A DNA stretch of 64,000 nt, taken from assembly GCA_007922305.1 (NCBI GenBank), contig ML677334.1, forward strand, positions 21,935,697 to 21,999,696, read 5' to 3'. The translations under genes and the position numbers were made by a program. The DNA comes from Dermatemys mawii. Its lineage: Eukaryota > Chordata > Testudines > Dermatemydidae. The notes under the pieces were generated by a model that saw only the letters and a list, made by a program, of their open reading frames with translations, searched no databases and had not been told where the DNA came from. Positions 45,738-58,548 of this stretch are shown one piece after another (the stretch's first letter is position 1; each line of letters opens with the position of its first letter).

Positions 45738-47536
45738 TAGTTTCAGCCTCTATTATCGTATTTTTTAAAAGTCTCCATGAAGCTTAAGGCATGTCTCTCG
45801 TGGTGGTTCAACTAGTGTCCTCATTTTGTGCAGTTTTCTTCTTGAGATGAAATGCTACTGTGGTAGTCTTCTTTGGTATTCCCCTAACCTACTAAAGGAT
45901 GTTAAATTTAATTACATTATGCTATCACCAAGTGGTTTGGCTATATTTACCTCTTGGACCACATCCTGTGCACCACTTTAAACTACATCAAGAATTGCCT
46001 CTCCCCTTGCGAGTTCCAGGAGTAGCTGCTCCAAGAAGCAGTCATTAATGGAATCTAGAAATTTTATCTCTGCATCCTGTCCTGAGGTAACATGTTTCTA
46101 GTCAATATGGGAATAATTGAAATCCCCCATTTATTATTGGGTTTTCTGTTTTTTGTAGCCTCTCTAATCTCCCTGAGCATTTCACAATCACTGTCACTAT
46201 CCTGGTCAGGCGGTCAGTAGTATATTCCTACTGTTTAATACTCTTATTAGTTAAGCATGGAATTTCTATCCATAAAGATTCTATGGTTGTTTGATTCATT
46301 GAAGATTTTTTACTATATTTGACTCTATGCTTTTTCACATATAGTGCCATTCCCTCACCAGATCATCTTACTTTTTCATTTCTATATATTTTGTACTGTG
46401 ATATTACTGGGTCCCATTGATTATCATTATTCCACCAAGTTTCTGTAATGCCTGTTATATCAATAGCCTCATTTCATTCCAGGCACTCAAGTTCATCCAT
46501 TTAAGTATTTAGACTTCTTGTGTTGGGATACAAGAATGTACAAAATTTGTCATTATTTAGTTGTCTGCCTTCATGTGATGTAATTGAATGGCCACTTTAT
46601 CAACATCTATCCTCTCCTCTTTAATAAATTCTCCCCCAAGGAATGTCTGTCTGAACCATGTGTCCCTCCTCATCTGTTGTCTTTGCCCCATCCCTTAGTT
46701 TAAAAAAATCTCCTAGCCTTTTTAATTTTACATGCCAACAATGTGGTTGCATTTTAGTTTAGGAAGAGCCCATCCTTCCTCTACGGTCTCCTTCATTCCC
46801 AAAAGGTTCCCCAGTTCCTAATAAAATTGAATCCCCTCTGAACACAACCATCAGGTCCACCCATTGAGATCCTGCAGTCCTGTCTGTCTAGTTGGCCCTG
46901 TGCATGGAACTGGAAGCATTTCAGAGAACACTACCATGGAAGTTCTGGACTTTAATCTCTTTCATAGCAGCCTAAATCTGGCCTTTGGGACTCTCTCCTA
47001 CTTTTCCCTATGTCATTGGTACCACAAGCAATGGCTCCTCCCCAGCACTACACATACATCAACCTAGATGTCTCAAGAGGTTCAAAACATTCTCACTTAG
47101 CAGGCAATTCACTATGCGGTTCTGCTGGTCATCACAAACCCAACTATCTACATTTCTAATAAGTGAATCTGCCCCATTACTATTAATGGGGAAGATTCTC
47201 TTCCTAACACCCAGGGTTCCTCTCTAGAGGGGTATCCTCAATGTGAGAAGATTCCATGACATCAGCTGGAAGGAGGGTCCCAACTATCGAATCATTTCTC
47301 TCTGCTCCAGCTCGATGTTCTCCTTCACTGAGACTTTCATTCTCCTCAGCATCTCCTGTCAGATTGGGGTGAGACCACCCAGCTGTGTCCTGTAAAGTCT
47401 CATCTATGTACTGTTTGTCCCCTTAGCTCCTCCAGTTCAGCCGCTCTGGTCTCAAGAGCCCATACTCTGTACACATATACTGCCTGTCTACAAGGCAAGT
47501 AATCATACGTGCTGCATTCAGTGCAATAAACTGGAT

Positions 47537-47770
47537 AGACTCAGACTTTGAGGCCAGAAGGGACCATCACCATCATCTAGTCTGATCTAGTACACACTGC
47601 AGGCCATAGAATCTCGCCAACCCACTCCTATGATAGACCCATAACCTCTGGTCTGAGTTACTGAAGTCCTCAAATCATGATGTAAAAAAGTTACAGAGAA
47701 CCTGCCATTAACATTAGTTTAAATCTGTGACCCAGACCCAGACCCCATGTTGTTGAGGAAGGCACCCTTA
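47537..47770 (-). mobile_element. Second CR1 fragment inserted in the 5' part of the long CR1
   Basis: Reads in reverse GAGGCCAGAAGGGACCATCA, CATCTAGTCTGATCTAGTAC and CTGAAGTCCTCAAATCATGA, the CR1 3' UTR. Host CR1 wording resumes at ACTCTGCTGCTGGACTTCTG. Confidence 0.75.
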
Positions 47771-48290
47771 CTCTGCTGCTGGACTTCTGCCTGCATTATT
47801 TTTACTCTTGCAGGTTTGGGTTTTGTTTTTTTTGTTTTTTTTTTTTTGTGGGTAGGGTTGTTTATTAGCTTAAGTTTAGAAAATGTTTGTTAGGTGTATC
47901 TGGCTCTCGGGTTCCCTCTCTAAACTCCCTTGCAAATCTCCTCCCATTCACTAGCTCCTCCGTCGCTTAAACCGTGTTCTACCGGAATTAGTCCTGCTCC
48001 TTGTCAAGGGATCAAGGATGGCAGGCTAAAGCCTTCCTATGAAGTGCTCAGCATTGGCTAGCAGGCTACTAGTCTTAGCACACAGCCACCCCAAACAGAC
48101 CACACTATAAAGTTCAATCAAGCAGGAACACAGCAAGCAACAACAAACAAAAAACCAACTCCCCACAGGAGTCCTTCACCTCTCTTGAAAAACTCCTATT
48201 TGTGCTTCCGTTTGCTCTCAGATCACCAGTCAGATAGAATGGAAAAAGCCATCTAAAGGCACCGCTTACTTAGTTTTTGTGTGGGTGTGG

Positions 48291-49379
48291 TTTAAAAAAC
48301 ATCACAACCATCTTTTATACTGCAGGCCTTTGCATTTGTGTGGACAGAATTGTGATTACTTAATTTAAATAGAGATAGGCAGTCGATAGCCATGACATGT
48401 TATTTCATACTCTCCCAAGAACCCTGACTGGTTTTGCAGCACTCTAAAGCAGCTTATCAGGCAAGTTTTGGCATGACAGATTCAATTTTCTTTCTTTGAG
48501 AAACACATTAGATTTGACTCATTTGTATTAGAATAGCACCCAGATGCTAGATCCTGTGCATGTATACCACGAAGAGCGTATATACCCCAAAGAGCATATA
48601 ATCGAATTTAAGATTAGATATAACATACAAATGGCAGGAATGCAGAAGGCTAGACTAAGAACAGTGATAAGGACAAATGGTTCCATAGACTAGGGTTACG
48701 TCCACAGTTTACGTAGGTTCAAATCATTCAGTGTTTAAGTAGGACTGAAATCAAACCAAACCTTGACATCAGTAATCCCAGTTGGTCACCTGCTTGTAGA
48801 AGATCTACAAATTAGTCTGGAATGACTAATTCTTCAGTGCTTATCTGAAAAACCAGGAACATACCTCCCCTACACACAGGAGTTAGTGCACTTCTGTGTT
48901 GGGAACAAAACACAATCATGAAAATTATTTTAATAGTGAAAGCTTTCAGAAGCTCTCTTTTTAATTTGAAAAGAAAAAATAGGAATGGGAAAATTCAGTT
49001 TATATACACTGAAAAGAAATTCCAACTTTTTTAATCATCATATTTTTGAACTAAACATATTATTGTATATAGGGCCTGATCCAGTGCCCAGAGAGGGAAG
49101 TTGAAAAACTCCCACTGGCTTAAATGGGCATTGGGTCTGTCCACGAGTAGGACTATGGGAATAGTGGCCCTCAACTTTTCCAGATTTCTGTTCCCCTTTC
49201 AGGAGTCTGATTTGTTTTGTGTACCACCAAGTTCCACCTCTTTTAGTTTGTAGTGATGTTGCTAGTGCTTTTTATATACCCTTTTGTAAAACTAAGCAAA
49301 TATCTAGATGAGTTGATGCATCCCTTGGGAGACCTCTGTATACCCCCAGGAGTACATGTACCCCTGGTTGACTACCACT
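48291..49379. other. No recognised gene
   Basis: AT-rich DNA. 49075-49140 has GGGCCTGATCCAGTGCCC, an old short repeat. Confidence 0.45.
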
Positions 49380-49665
49380 GTGTTGAGGCACTAAACTGGG
49401 ATTCAGATCAGGTTCAATTCTCAGTTGTTCCATAGATTTCCTGTATAACTCTGGACAACTCACTTAATCTCTGTGCTGCTGTTCCCAATCTGTAAAAAGG
49501 GAACCAAATTTCCTCAACTTCTTCTTTTTCTGTTTAGACTGCAACATCTTTGTGACAGGATCTGTCTGTTATGTGTATATACAGTGCCTAGCACAATGGG
49601 GCCTTTTTCTGAGCAACAGGATTGTAAAATAGCCCATTTACTGATATTATTCCTATTTGTATGCT
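49380..49665 (-). repeat. MIR-like SINE
   Basis: Contains ATTTCCTGTATAACTCTGGA, CAACTCACTTAATCTCTGTG, CAATCTGTAAAAAGGGAACC and GTGCCTAGCACAATGGGGCC, the MIR order on the opposite strand to 10857-11130. Confidence 0.7.
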
Positions 49666-49705
49666 GGAGTAGAGACTACGACTGCTCCATAATCCCCCTG
49701 TGAAG

Positions 49706-50179
49706 TAGGGCCATGCAAATAACTGATTTTAAAAAATTTTTTTGGTCTGCTGGCAATTCAAAGAAATTAGAAAATTTTGTTTGGGCCAATTCCACCCTCT
49801 GCCGCTGCTGCCGGTGCCCCTTCCTCCCCCTGGAAAAACCAAAGAGTCAAAAAAATTCATTTTGGGTTGAACAAAATATTTCATTTGCAATTAAACATTT
49901 TGTTTGAGTTTTGAACATTTTTATTCATTTAAAAAAATCTTTAATAAAAGGAAATTTCTAAAAAGAAGTTTCAGATTGAGTAATTAAAATGTTTCGTTTA
50001 AGAAAATATTGACACAAACTGCTTCAGTTTTTTGAAAGTATTTTAGTCTTTTTTCTGACCAAATCAATGTATCAAAATTCACATAAATTCACAAAATGTT
50101 TCACTTGATTCAAATCTGCATTTATTTTATTTTGCCAAGCAGGAAAAAAAATTTCAGGTCAAAGCTTTGCCCAGTTCTA
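49706..50179. mobile_element. AT-rich repeat with weak inverted ends
   Basis: The left end TAGGGCCATGCAAATAACTG resembles the right end read backwards, TAGAACTGGGCAAAGC. The interior has AACAAAATATTTCATTTG-type palindromic AT sequence. Low certainty. Confidence 0.4.
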
Positions 50180-50529
50180 ATGTCAGGCTTATGAAGTTTA
50201 ATCTAGGTATACTGCTTCTGAACTTATTCTGGGGGCTGGCTTGAATAGTCGTTTCATAATACACAAGAAGATACAGAGATGATCTATACTAGGCTTTATT
50301 CACATCATCTCAATGCTGCCCCATCATAGGCTAGGCTAAGGTATTGAGAGCCTTGCAGTAGTCTGAGAGCACAGAAGGCCCCACTTTAGAAAAGCACTTA
50401 AAGTTAAGTTTATCTTAATAATTGAACAAGGATGCTGGCCTGAACTGGGGTCTGAGGGAATATGATTGCACGTAGAAGTAATACTTACTAAAGCCACAGT
50501 CCTCCATTTTTTCCCCGCACATACCTAAC
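50180..50529. other. No recognised gene
   Basis: Anonymous DNA. Confidence 0.5.
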
Positions 50530-50882
50530 TTTAAAGTGAGAGGGGGCATGATAGCAGTTTCCGAGTACATAAAAGGTTGTTACAAGGAGGAGGTAGAAGA
50601 CTTGTTCTTCTTAATCTCTGAGGATAGGACAAGAAGAAATGGCCTTAAATTGCAGCAAGGGAGATTTAGGTTGTGCATTAGGAAAACTTCCTGACTGTCA
50701 GAGTGGTTAAGCACTGGAATAAATTGCCTAGGGAGGCTGTGGAATCTCCATCATTGGAATTTTTAAGAGCAGGTTAGACAAACACCTGTCAGGGATGGTC
50801 TAGATAATACTTAGTCCTTCCATGAGTTCAGGGAACTGGACTAGATGACTTCCTGAGGTCCCTTCCAGTCCTATGATTCTAA
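50530..50882 (+). mobile_element. CR1 LINE 3' fragment
   Basis: Contains TACATAAAAGGTTGTTACAA, GACTAGATGACTTCCTGAGG and TCCCTTCCAGTCCTATGATT, the 3' end of CR1, on the plus strand. Confidence 0.85.
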
Positions 50883-51084
50883 GTATGGGCAATAGTACTC
50901 ATTAATTTTATTTAGCCAACTCATTTGAAACATGTACAGAAATCTTTGCAGGCTCAAGGGCCTTAATGAGGAGTATTTTCTTATTTCTAAACACATTTTC
51001 AAAATTTTAGCTGGCTATATTTATAACACATTTATAGCAGTGAGCGAGCTGTTTTCAATTCATAATCTCAAATATGCACTAGAG

Positions 51085-51370
51085 CAGGGATCTTAAACTC
51101 AAATCACCAGGAGGGCGACAGGAAGACTAGTAAATTGTCCTGAGGGCCGCATCACTGACACCCCCTGCCTCCCCCGGTTACTCCTGGCCCCGTCCCCCAC
51201 TCTACCCCTTCCATGAGGCCCCACATCTTCCCTGCCTCTTCCTACCCCTTCCCTGCCCCTATTCCAACCCCTTCCACAAATCCCCACCTCTACCGCGCCT
51301 CTTCTCCGCTTCCTCCCCTGAGTGCACAGCCCCTACTCCTCCCCTCTCCCTCCTGGAAAGTGCTAAGTGT
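51085..51370. mobile_element. Non-autonomous hAT fragment (left end)
   Basis: Left end CAGGGATCTTAAACTCAAAT followed by GAGGGCCGCATCACTGACAC and a C-rich interior. No right end recognised. Frames across it are compositional. Confidence 0.55.
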
Positions 51371-51769
51371 CGTCAAACATCTGTTTCTTGAGTTATCCAG
51401 GTAAAATATAAAAATCTGGAAAGAAGAAAAAATGTAAATGTTAATCTAATTCAAAACCAACAGAATAAAAAAAATACATAAAAAACCCCACATGAGCTCT
51501 GAGCAGGTATGTGACATTTGAACTTGGAAAATGTTTTGCTCCTGCACTTTAAAGCATATTAGCATGAGAATATGCTTTAATCTCAACCATAGCTTTAACA
51601 TCTGTCTACCACTCCTCTGTAGAGCGTACTATTGATATTGCAGGTGTATCTATATGCATTAGTATTGTTGAGTAGTTTGGATGATATACTATTTTTTTTA
51701 AGCTAACAAGGAGGCCCAGAAAATCCATAGACCTTCTCAGCCTTGCAAATGGCAGCTAATCATCTTCTT
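51371..51769. other. No recognised gene
   Basis: AT-rich anonymous DNA. Confidence 0.5.
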
Positions 51770-52640
51770 GTTTTGTGGCTGGTGTAGAGCAGCAACCACA
51801 ATTTCACCTGAAAGTAATTGAGTCAAATGGCTACATCAGGAGTAGCAGAATTTATTGCAGTGATGCCTCCTTCATATTTATAAATTGGGAAGTAGGTTGT
51901 GATATGTTCGATGGTGTGTCCTGGGGTGCCATACTTGCATGCATGGGAGTCCTTGATTTTCAGTTAGTGTCTTAGATGTCCTCATCTACCGTGGTTGGTT
52001 CGAATTTGGTTCAAAGTTGACCGTGATGACCACAGAAGGTTGAATCCAGGAACCTTCTGTGTGGGATCTGGCACAAGATGCTTATTTTTTAATTCTTGTT
52101 TAGCTCAATCTGCTTTCAAGCCTCCTTCTGATCATAGCCTGATTGCATGAGGCTAAGCAAATGGTCTGAGAAAGGCTTGTGGGCCTTAAGACATTTATGG
52201 GGAGGAGAGTTTGAAGAGGTCTCGGTGGATAGAAAGACATCTGTTCTCCTGGACTCGCTGATCTTCATGGAGTGTCTCAGCAGTTCAGCGTATTGGTGGG
52301 CAATGTTAGACAGAACAGGTAGCCAGGTGTGTTGGAGTCGATTTAAGGATTCCAGCATCACTATATTCAGCTGGGTATCAACAATTTGCATGTGGCTGCA
52401 TCTGGTCCATACCAGTGCACAATATTCAGCTACTAAATGTACAAGTGCTATTGCACATGCTCACAACATTGATGCCAATGCACCCCAGCTGGTACCTGGG
52501 AGTGAAAGATGGCAGCCTTCACGTGGCCCACTTTGTTAAGGGAGAATTCACAATGAATGCCATCAGCTCGGTGATGGAACATCACTCAGCAATCTCCCGG
52601 GCATCAGAGCAGCAAGTCAATGGCAGCTAATGCACCAGCT
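51770..52640 (-). mobile_element. LINE 3' fragment, different clade from CR1
   Basis: The minus-strand 3' part holds the end of an RT protein and following UTR (51770-52110). Lacks the RT core. Possibly the same clade as the LINE at 27060-29210. Confidence 0.55.
52116..52391 (-). pseudogene. LINE ORF2 C-terminal remnant
   Basis: A 91-codon frame reads MQIVDTQLN, NRLQHTWLPVLSNIAHQY and KISESRRTDVFL. The LPVLSNIAP-like segment is typical of the region just after the reverse transcriptase in Jockey/RTE-like LINEs. It continues past both ends of the frame in broken form (upstream near 52391-52450 and downstream near 52100). Only the C-terminal side is left; the catalytic box and the endonuclease are gone, so it has no activity. 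The 130-codon plus-strand frame at 52147-52539 is its shadow. Confidence 0.5.
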
Positions 52641-54261
52641 AGACATAGCCCCATAGCAGAAGATGGTATAATGTCAAACAAAAACTACACATTGGCATTG
52701 CTGTGTGGGAGATGGTTTTGGAATAGTTTCCTGAGGGAAAAATAATTGCTGAAGCACACAATTTTCTGACCCAAATATCCATGACGACATAAAATATATT
52801 GTAGGCTTACTACAGAGAGAGAAGTTGAGGTTGGAAGGAAACAATTTAACCAGGAAACCCACATATCAAAATGCTGTATATGTAAAGCAGGAGAGCATAC
52901 GTTTCCTTTTTCACTGCTTTCTGACATGGGCTGCTGCTGTTTAGTTTGACTTCTGATTATTTGCTTTTGTAATGGGATATATATTTGCAAAGTATCAGTC
53001 CGCGTAAAAGACTCATTTATTGTCCATTTGCTCCTGTTTGCACCCCATTACAAACTCGTTTACCAAATGAATGTGAAAACAAATGTGAGTTCTGTGGAAA
53101 GCCTCACTGAGCCTGGGTGTGATTACAGCCATATGTAACAGCTCATAAATGGTGTCAGCTAGAGACTATGGTTAAAATACTACAACACAGGAGTTTGTCA
53201 TTTCCTTAACAGGAATTCAGTATCTGTATTTCCTGTGCCCTTTTCCTGATGCTGTTAATCCAGAGAATTCTTCCAAGTGCAGTCGTCTTAAAAGCTAAAT
53301 AGCTCCTTTGGAACAGCTCATAAATGCTGTCATCTAAAAAAAATGCCATTGTGCTGTAAAATGGCGTTAAAAACTGCAGTAGTAATAGCTTAGTGTACTA
53401 TGCCAGCACAAAAATGTAGAGGAAAATCAAAACCAGAGCCTCTGGAACAGTCAGTCTGGCAGGTGAGCAGCTGCAGAAGCTCAGCTAATAGAATATTCTC
53501 ACATTCTCAATCAGACAGACTGAAACGCACCTCTGTTTCAAGATCCATCTGTTGGCCGTGTCAACTACTAAAGCTGCATTTAACTTCAGTCAGGTATGCT
53601 TCTCTCCAGCACTGTGGACAATGACACCATTCTCCCACATGTCAGCTAATCTCAAATGGAAAGAATGCTGCTGTTTGCAGAGATTCTCCCACCCCTCAAA
53701 AACGTTAAATCTCCTCTGCATAGATGCACCAATAAGAGTATACAGCACTGCAAATGATACATCAGTCATCTTGCAAAAAGGCAGCCTCAAAAAGGAAACC
53801 TCAAGAACAGAATCCCCAAAAACTACATTGGTCCTTTTGGGAGTTACTCCTTTGTGTCTGACATAATCTTGATCATGAATTAATGTTTTCTTATACTGTA
53901 TGTATCTCAATTCCGTTCCTCTTTTACAGAAAACTGTTGTGGTTAATCAAATCTCAAAGAGTGTGAAAGAAAGCATGGCAAACTATATTGAAGCCAGTAC
54001 TTATACCCAGCCAGGGCTGTACTGTTGTATGCACTTTACTCACTTAAACCAGTTTTCTGAAAGGAAAAAAAAAAACCCCAAAAGAATCCAGCTAACACAA
54101 TTGAATCAAACCTTGCTGCTTCTCTGGTGCAGTACTGTCTGTCTTCCTTTTGTGCTTGACAGTCTGGTTTTCCCTCCTACTCCTTAGATCAGCGAGGGAT
54201 CATTATGGGTTAGATCAAAAGCTGTTTGAAGTGAATGGAAGAGCTCGTATAGACTGCAGTG
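52641..54261. other. No recognised gene
   Basis: Anonymous DNA with frames of 74-106 codons and no recognised domain. Confidence 0.5.
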
Positions 54262-54800
54262 GATTTAGGATAGGATCATGAGGCAGAAGCCTTGGGTATG
54301 GCGAATCGGGGTGATCACTCTGGGCCCTGTGCTTTGGGGGCCCTGCACTTCAGTGTGTGTGTGTTGTGCGAGGGGCGCTAGGCCAGCCCAGGGAGTGGGG
54401 CTAGGGGTGCGTGGAGGGGCCAGGATGGCCCAGGGAGCCTGGTGCTGGCAGCAGGGGTTGGGCACGCACTCACTGGCAGAAGCGCATGTTTAATTCTTTT
54501 TCTTGGTCACTGGCCGCCACACTGGCTGCCAGCATCCTAGTGCCACCGGAACACACCAGTGCCAGGCTGATTCCATCCATTGCCCTTCCACCCTGGACCC
54601 ATCCCTTTTCTAGGACCCCCTAGCACAGAGGACCCCCTCGCCCCTAGCACAGATGCCACCCTGTGACTCTTCATCATCCCTCACTCCCCAGCGCTGGTGT
54701 CCCCTCCCCACACCAGATTTCACCTATATAAAAAAATGTTAAGGAGGACCCATAGAGGCTGATTTGTCCTGGGCCCCACATCCCCTTAGGACTGGCCCTG
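54262..54800. mobile_element. GC-rich block, probable non-autonomous DNA element
   Basis: Sharp rise in GC with GGGCCCTGTGCTTTGGGGGC at the left and CCTTAGGACTGGCCCTGTC at the right. The right end read backwards begins GACAGGGCCAGTCC. Left end not paired clearly. Confidence 0.4.
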
Positions 54801-54904
54801 TCATGGGGCTTTGGAGAGCATCTGCTACAAATAGTGCCAAAATAGGCATAATAGGTCAAATCCTGTACTGTCTACTCTATCTTTACACCAGACATTACCT
54901 ACTG

Positions 54905-55643
54905 CAGTGGTTCCCAAACTGGGGTTTGTGAACCCCTGGAGGTTCGTGAAATGTTACAGTGGGTTCTTGGGAAAAAATTTCCTAATGGCGGACAGAGCTG
55001 TCCCTGGGTACTCCAGGCAGCATGGGGCCAGCAGTCTGTACCCCTTGGACGTCCAAGAGCTAACCAGATCAAAGCAAACATATCTACCACACTGAGAAGA
55101 TTTAAATTTCAAGACTCCTTATAAGAAATGGAAAGGGACGTGGATATTTTTTGCTGTTTCTAAAATTAAATAGGCAGCTAGTATGGTTTTAAAATTATTA
55201 CAAAGAATAAGTTTAAGCTTTGTTGTAATGAGCATTGTTTGCCTGAACTTCTCAAGACTTGAGTGCTTGTGTAGGAGGAATTCTTTGAGTTGGCTTCTTA
55301 AATACCTTCATGCTGTTTCCCATCTGATACTCCTTGATGAAACATAGGAGCCTGGTCTTATAACAGGCTTATTCAAAGTGATACAAGCTATGAAAGTGAG
55401 ATTTTGGAAGAGTATTGCCATTTTTATAATGTAATAAAAATACTGTAATGATAAATAATAATAAACAGTGTGTAATAAGGATGTCATAAAAACAAATTTT
55501 ATATTTCCAAGATCACTGCTTTTATAATTTTTACTCAGATAAAGGAAAACATGCCTGGAAATAATCATTTTTAGGAGGGGGTTTGCAAGACTTGACATTT
55601 TAGTGAAAGGGGTTCACAGGTTGTTAAAATTTGGGAACCACGG
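54905..55643. mobile_element. Non-autonomous hAT (CAGTGGTTCCCAAACT ends)
   Basis: The left end CAGTGGTTCCCAAACTGGGG pairs with the right end read backwards, CCGTGGTTCCCAAATTTTAA. Flanking 8-mers acctactg and tccaactg match at 6 of 8. Inner AT-rich 739-bp unit without a coding frame. Confidence 0.75.
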
Positions 55644-58548
55644 TCCAACTGGCATCAATAGACGGGCCTGAGTGAAGATTGCAGGATGTGATCCAATTTT
55701 AGGAATTAAAAAACGAAGACTTTTGTAATACACAAGGATTCTCTTGTGGAGCAACCTGATTAATTTTCATATGCAGATTCACTCATGACATAGATAAAAA
55801 GGAAATATTTTATTTCACCATTTGCAACACATTTACTATTTTGCATCTTTTGTGTAAGCCTTTTTATTTTCCATTCATACTACAAGCAAAACTCCCATTG
55901 ATATTAATGCTAAACTATGTTTTAATGCTTGCAAAAACTGAAAAGAAGAAAATCTTTCCAACTGCAAAGAGGAATACCATGAAACTCTCTTTGTTTTACA
56001 TCTTTGCCTGTAAATGAAAATGTAAAATAAGCTCTGACTGCCACACTCAGAAAAGCAAAAGAAATCCTGCAAATGCAACATTATACCTACGTTTCCATTA
56101 ACTATTTGTATCAGGCTTTCAGATAACAGGCCTCTACAGGCCAAGGCAACAAAGAAAAAGAATGTAACAGGAAAAAGGAAAAATGTATAATCATAACACC
56201 AAAGCAGAAAGTTTTTATTTCATTTAGACTAGTTGGATTCATTTATTATTTTGCTTTCATTTTATCTGAAGTGTAAAAAAAAAATCCCACTGAAGAATTT
56301 TGCCTCAATAAGGACTTGAAGATATGGCCCCCCACTTAAACTCAGTGATAGATGTACCTGGAAGAATTTGAACTTTGCTGTTGTTTTGGAAGAACATTTA
56401 AACTAGGATAAACTATTTTCATCTTTTGAAAAGTATAACGGGGAATGAAACTGAAGTACAGATCCAAGAGTAACATCTCTGAGACAGAACAGATATTTCT
56501 TGGCTACTGAGAAAACAGAGCTAGAACAGATATATGACACCTCTGGGAGACAGACAGCCATTTGAAAGCCAAAGGAGTATGAAGTATCAGTATTTAAACT
56601 CTTGCATTTTGTCTGCATTTCTTTTGCTGCTCTTGCAAAATCCGCTCAGTTTCAAACCAGCACTTACTTCCAGCTTGATCAAATAAAGATAGAATGTTTG
56701 ATATCAGTTTGTCAAAGACAAATTGTAACCACAGTGAACAGATGCAGGAGATGGGTTTTAGAAGTTATAGCTTTGAAGTTGTAACTATCTTCATGAGTTG
56801 AAAGTGAACAGGAAAAGAATAATTACTTGAAAGAAAATTAAAATGGTGATAGTATTTTCATTTTTTTATATCTGTAGTCAAGGGGATCTTTTATAAAAAT
56901 GCTGCTCTCTAACAAACTTGTTTTATTTTAAAGGCTAGAGACACTAAATTTTTAAATTACAGCTGACTTGCATAGCTGGCTATATATTAAAATGTTCTTT
57001 GTTAGAGTGAGAGTGTTTTAAAATTTACGGAACATGCAACTATGTAGCCTAATATTATTTATTCTCATTCTGTCATGGCTTGCTTAGCAAATATAGGCTC
57101 TGATCCAACAAACATTTACTCACCTGAGGAACTTGAGATAAGAGAGAGAATAGTCCCATTACAGAATTGCCTGTATAAATTCAGCCATTTTTATCCTGTC
57201 TTCTTTGAATAAGTAATGAAAGGGAAACTGAAGAAGTTCTTAAAACAAAACCTTCCCACTTTTTTTTGGTATGCTCTCAAAAGAAGAAAGAAGTGCATCC
57301 AGTTATTGTTAAGGAAGTCTATTTAGAGCTGTATTAACACAATTTGAGACAATTACCACGTTTAATGTCTTGAGAAATCTGAGTAGCAGACTTCCTGTTT
57401 TCTCTGCCAGAGTAAGTGACATAACAAGAACCATGTACGTAGAGTTAAACCCTATTTCTATTCCCCTCGCCCCTTGTTTTTTGTTCTTGTCATTCACTCT
57501 GGCAGAGTCACAAAAATAGTAAAGTTATTCATCCAGTAATGGGGATTCCTGTTATCTCAGAACTGGTGTGTTACCACTGCCAACCCCACTAATATTTGTA
57601 GATGACACTGTTCTTCTCTCTGCTCACACACATCCCCTGAACAACATAGTTCAGATATAAACTCCAATAGCCAAAAACGGTAAGAGAAACAACCCCAACT
57701 CACAATTGTCAGTGGGTCTAATCTTAAGGTTCCCTCAGAAGTATTAAGAAAATAGAAATGGAAACAACATGCCTTCACATAAACACCCCAAATCTCCCTG
57801 ACACTGAATTCTTCTCTTTTCCAAAATACTTGTTCTTGAAAGAAGGAAAAAGTCTTAACCTGATGGGGGATATGGGGCAGGAGACAGCAAAAGAGCAGAG
57901 ATTCAGCTTGGAAAATGTAAGTGAATAGATATAGAGAAAGATAATTCAAATAAACTGCAATACATATTCCAAACACATTCAGAGGGTGGTAGAAAACAAG
58001 GAAGCAGCGATGCCAAAAGAGACCGAGAGTTAGTGATAATGGACAAAAAATTAGATATGAATTTTCAATAAAATACAGTAGAGGAGCAATTCTGGTTTGC
58101 AAGCAAAAGCAATCAACTCATGGAGAAGGAGTTATGGAGATAAAAATCCCTCTTTGTTCAGCTTTGGTGAGGGAGCCATGGAATAGCTGAGTTTAGTTCT
58201 GAGCATCTCACTCTGGATTTATCTAAATATATACCTCATGCGATCATCATTGTAAATATTGACAAGTAGAAGGGAGATTAGAGAAGAACAACAAAATATC
58301 TAGGGAGCCAGAAGAATTGATTTATAAAGAAGGAGATACATGTATTTTTGTTTCTAAAATATATCCAACATTCTGGGGGAATGTAGAAACTTCAGTATGT
58401 GCACTTGTGAATGAGACCTCTATGACTGCTAAATTATACAATCCCATCTGTCTTGACTGTTGACTTGTCATCCTACTGTTTTAAGCTGTATTTATCTGTG
58501 TATTCACCTAATGAGTATTGTCTGATTCCTAGACTGAGCTTCTAGAAC
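55644..58548. other. No recognised gene
   Basis: AT-rich DNA. A 181-codon minus-strand frame at 57557-58102 is the longest here outside elements, but its plus strand is purine-rich and it has no domain I recognise. Confidence 0.5.

Larger units (their letters stand above)
42895..46800 (-). pseudogene. CR1 ORF2 (endonuclease-reverse transcriptase) remnant
   Basis: CR1 ORF2 nicks DNA and reverse transcribes the element's RNA. On the minus strand GKFADD, the catalytic box of the reverse transcriptase, lies at 43800-43817 (FADD 43800-43811). After it come a frame at 43247-43501 reading MPLYKSMVHPHLEY, FWSFHLKKDI and MEQLPYEERLKKD, typical of the post-RT part of CR1, and then VNLWNSLP and FRKELDEFVEDRSNNGY at about 43020-43140, the C-terminal end. 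Upstream (higher coordinates) the endonuclease region is present as sequence but is broken by stops and by the pogo-like insertion. Frames change repeatedly, so no functional protein is possible. Confidence 0.78.
42459..48290 (-). mobile_element. Long, near full-length CR1 LINE carrying four direct insertions
   Basis: The minus strand runs from a GC-rich 5' region (about 48290-47000) through ORF2 to a 3' end at 42459 (AAGAACATAAG on the plus strand). Insertions are hAT 42516-42894, SINE-like 44354-44467, pogo-like 45024-45737 and another CR1 piece at 47537-47770. Many small indels make it dead. The 5' limit is approximate. CR1 copies are usually short 3' stubs, so this length is unusual. Confidence 0.8.

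Noticed and set aside
52147..52539. 130-codon plus-strand frame
   Set aside because: Antisense of the LINE remnant at 52116-52391.
57557..58102. 181-codon minus-strand frame rich in F, L, Y and C
   Set aside because: No domain, signal or splice context is recognisable. The complementary strand is purine-rich, which lowers stop frequency on this strand and makes a long chance frame plausible.
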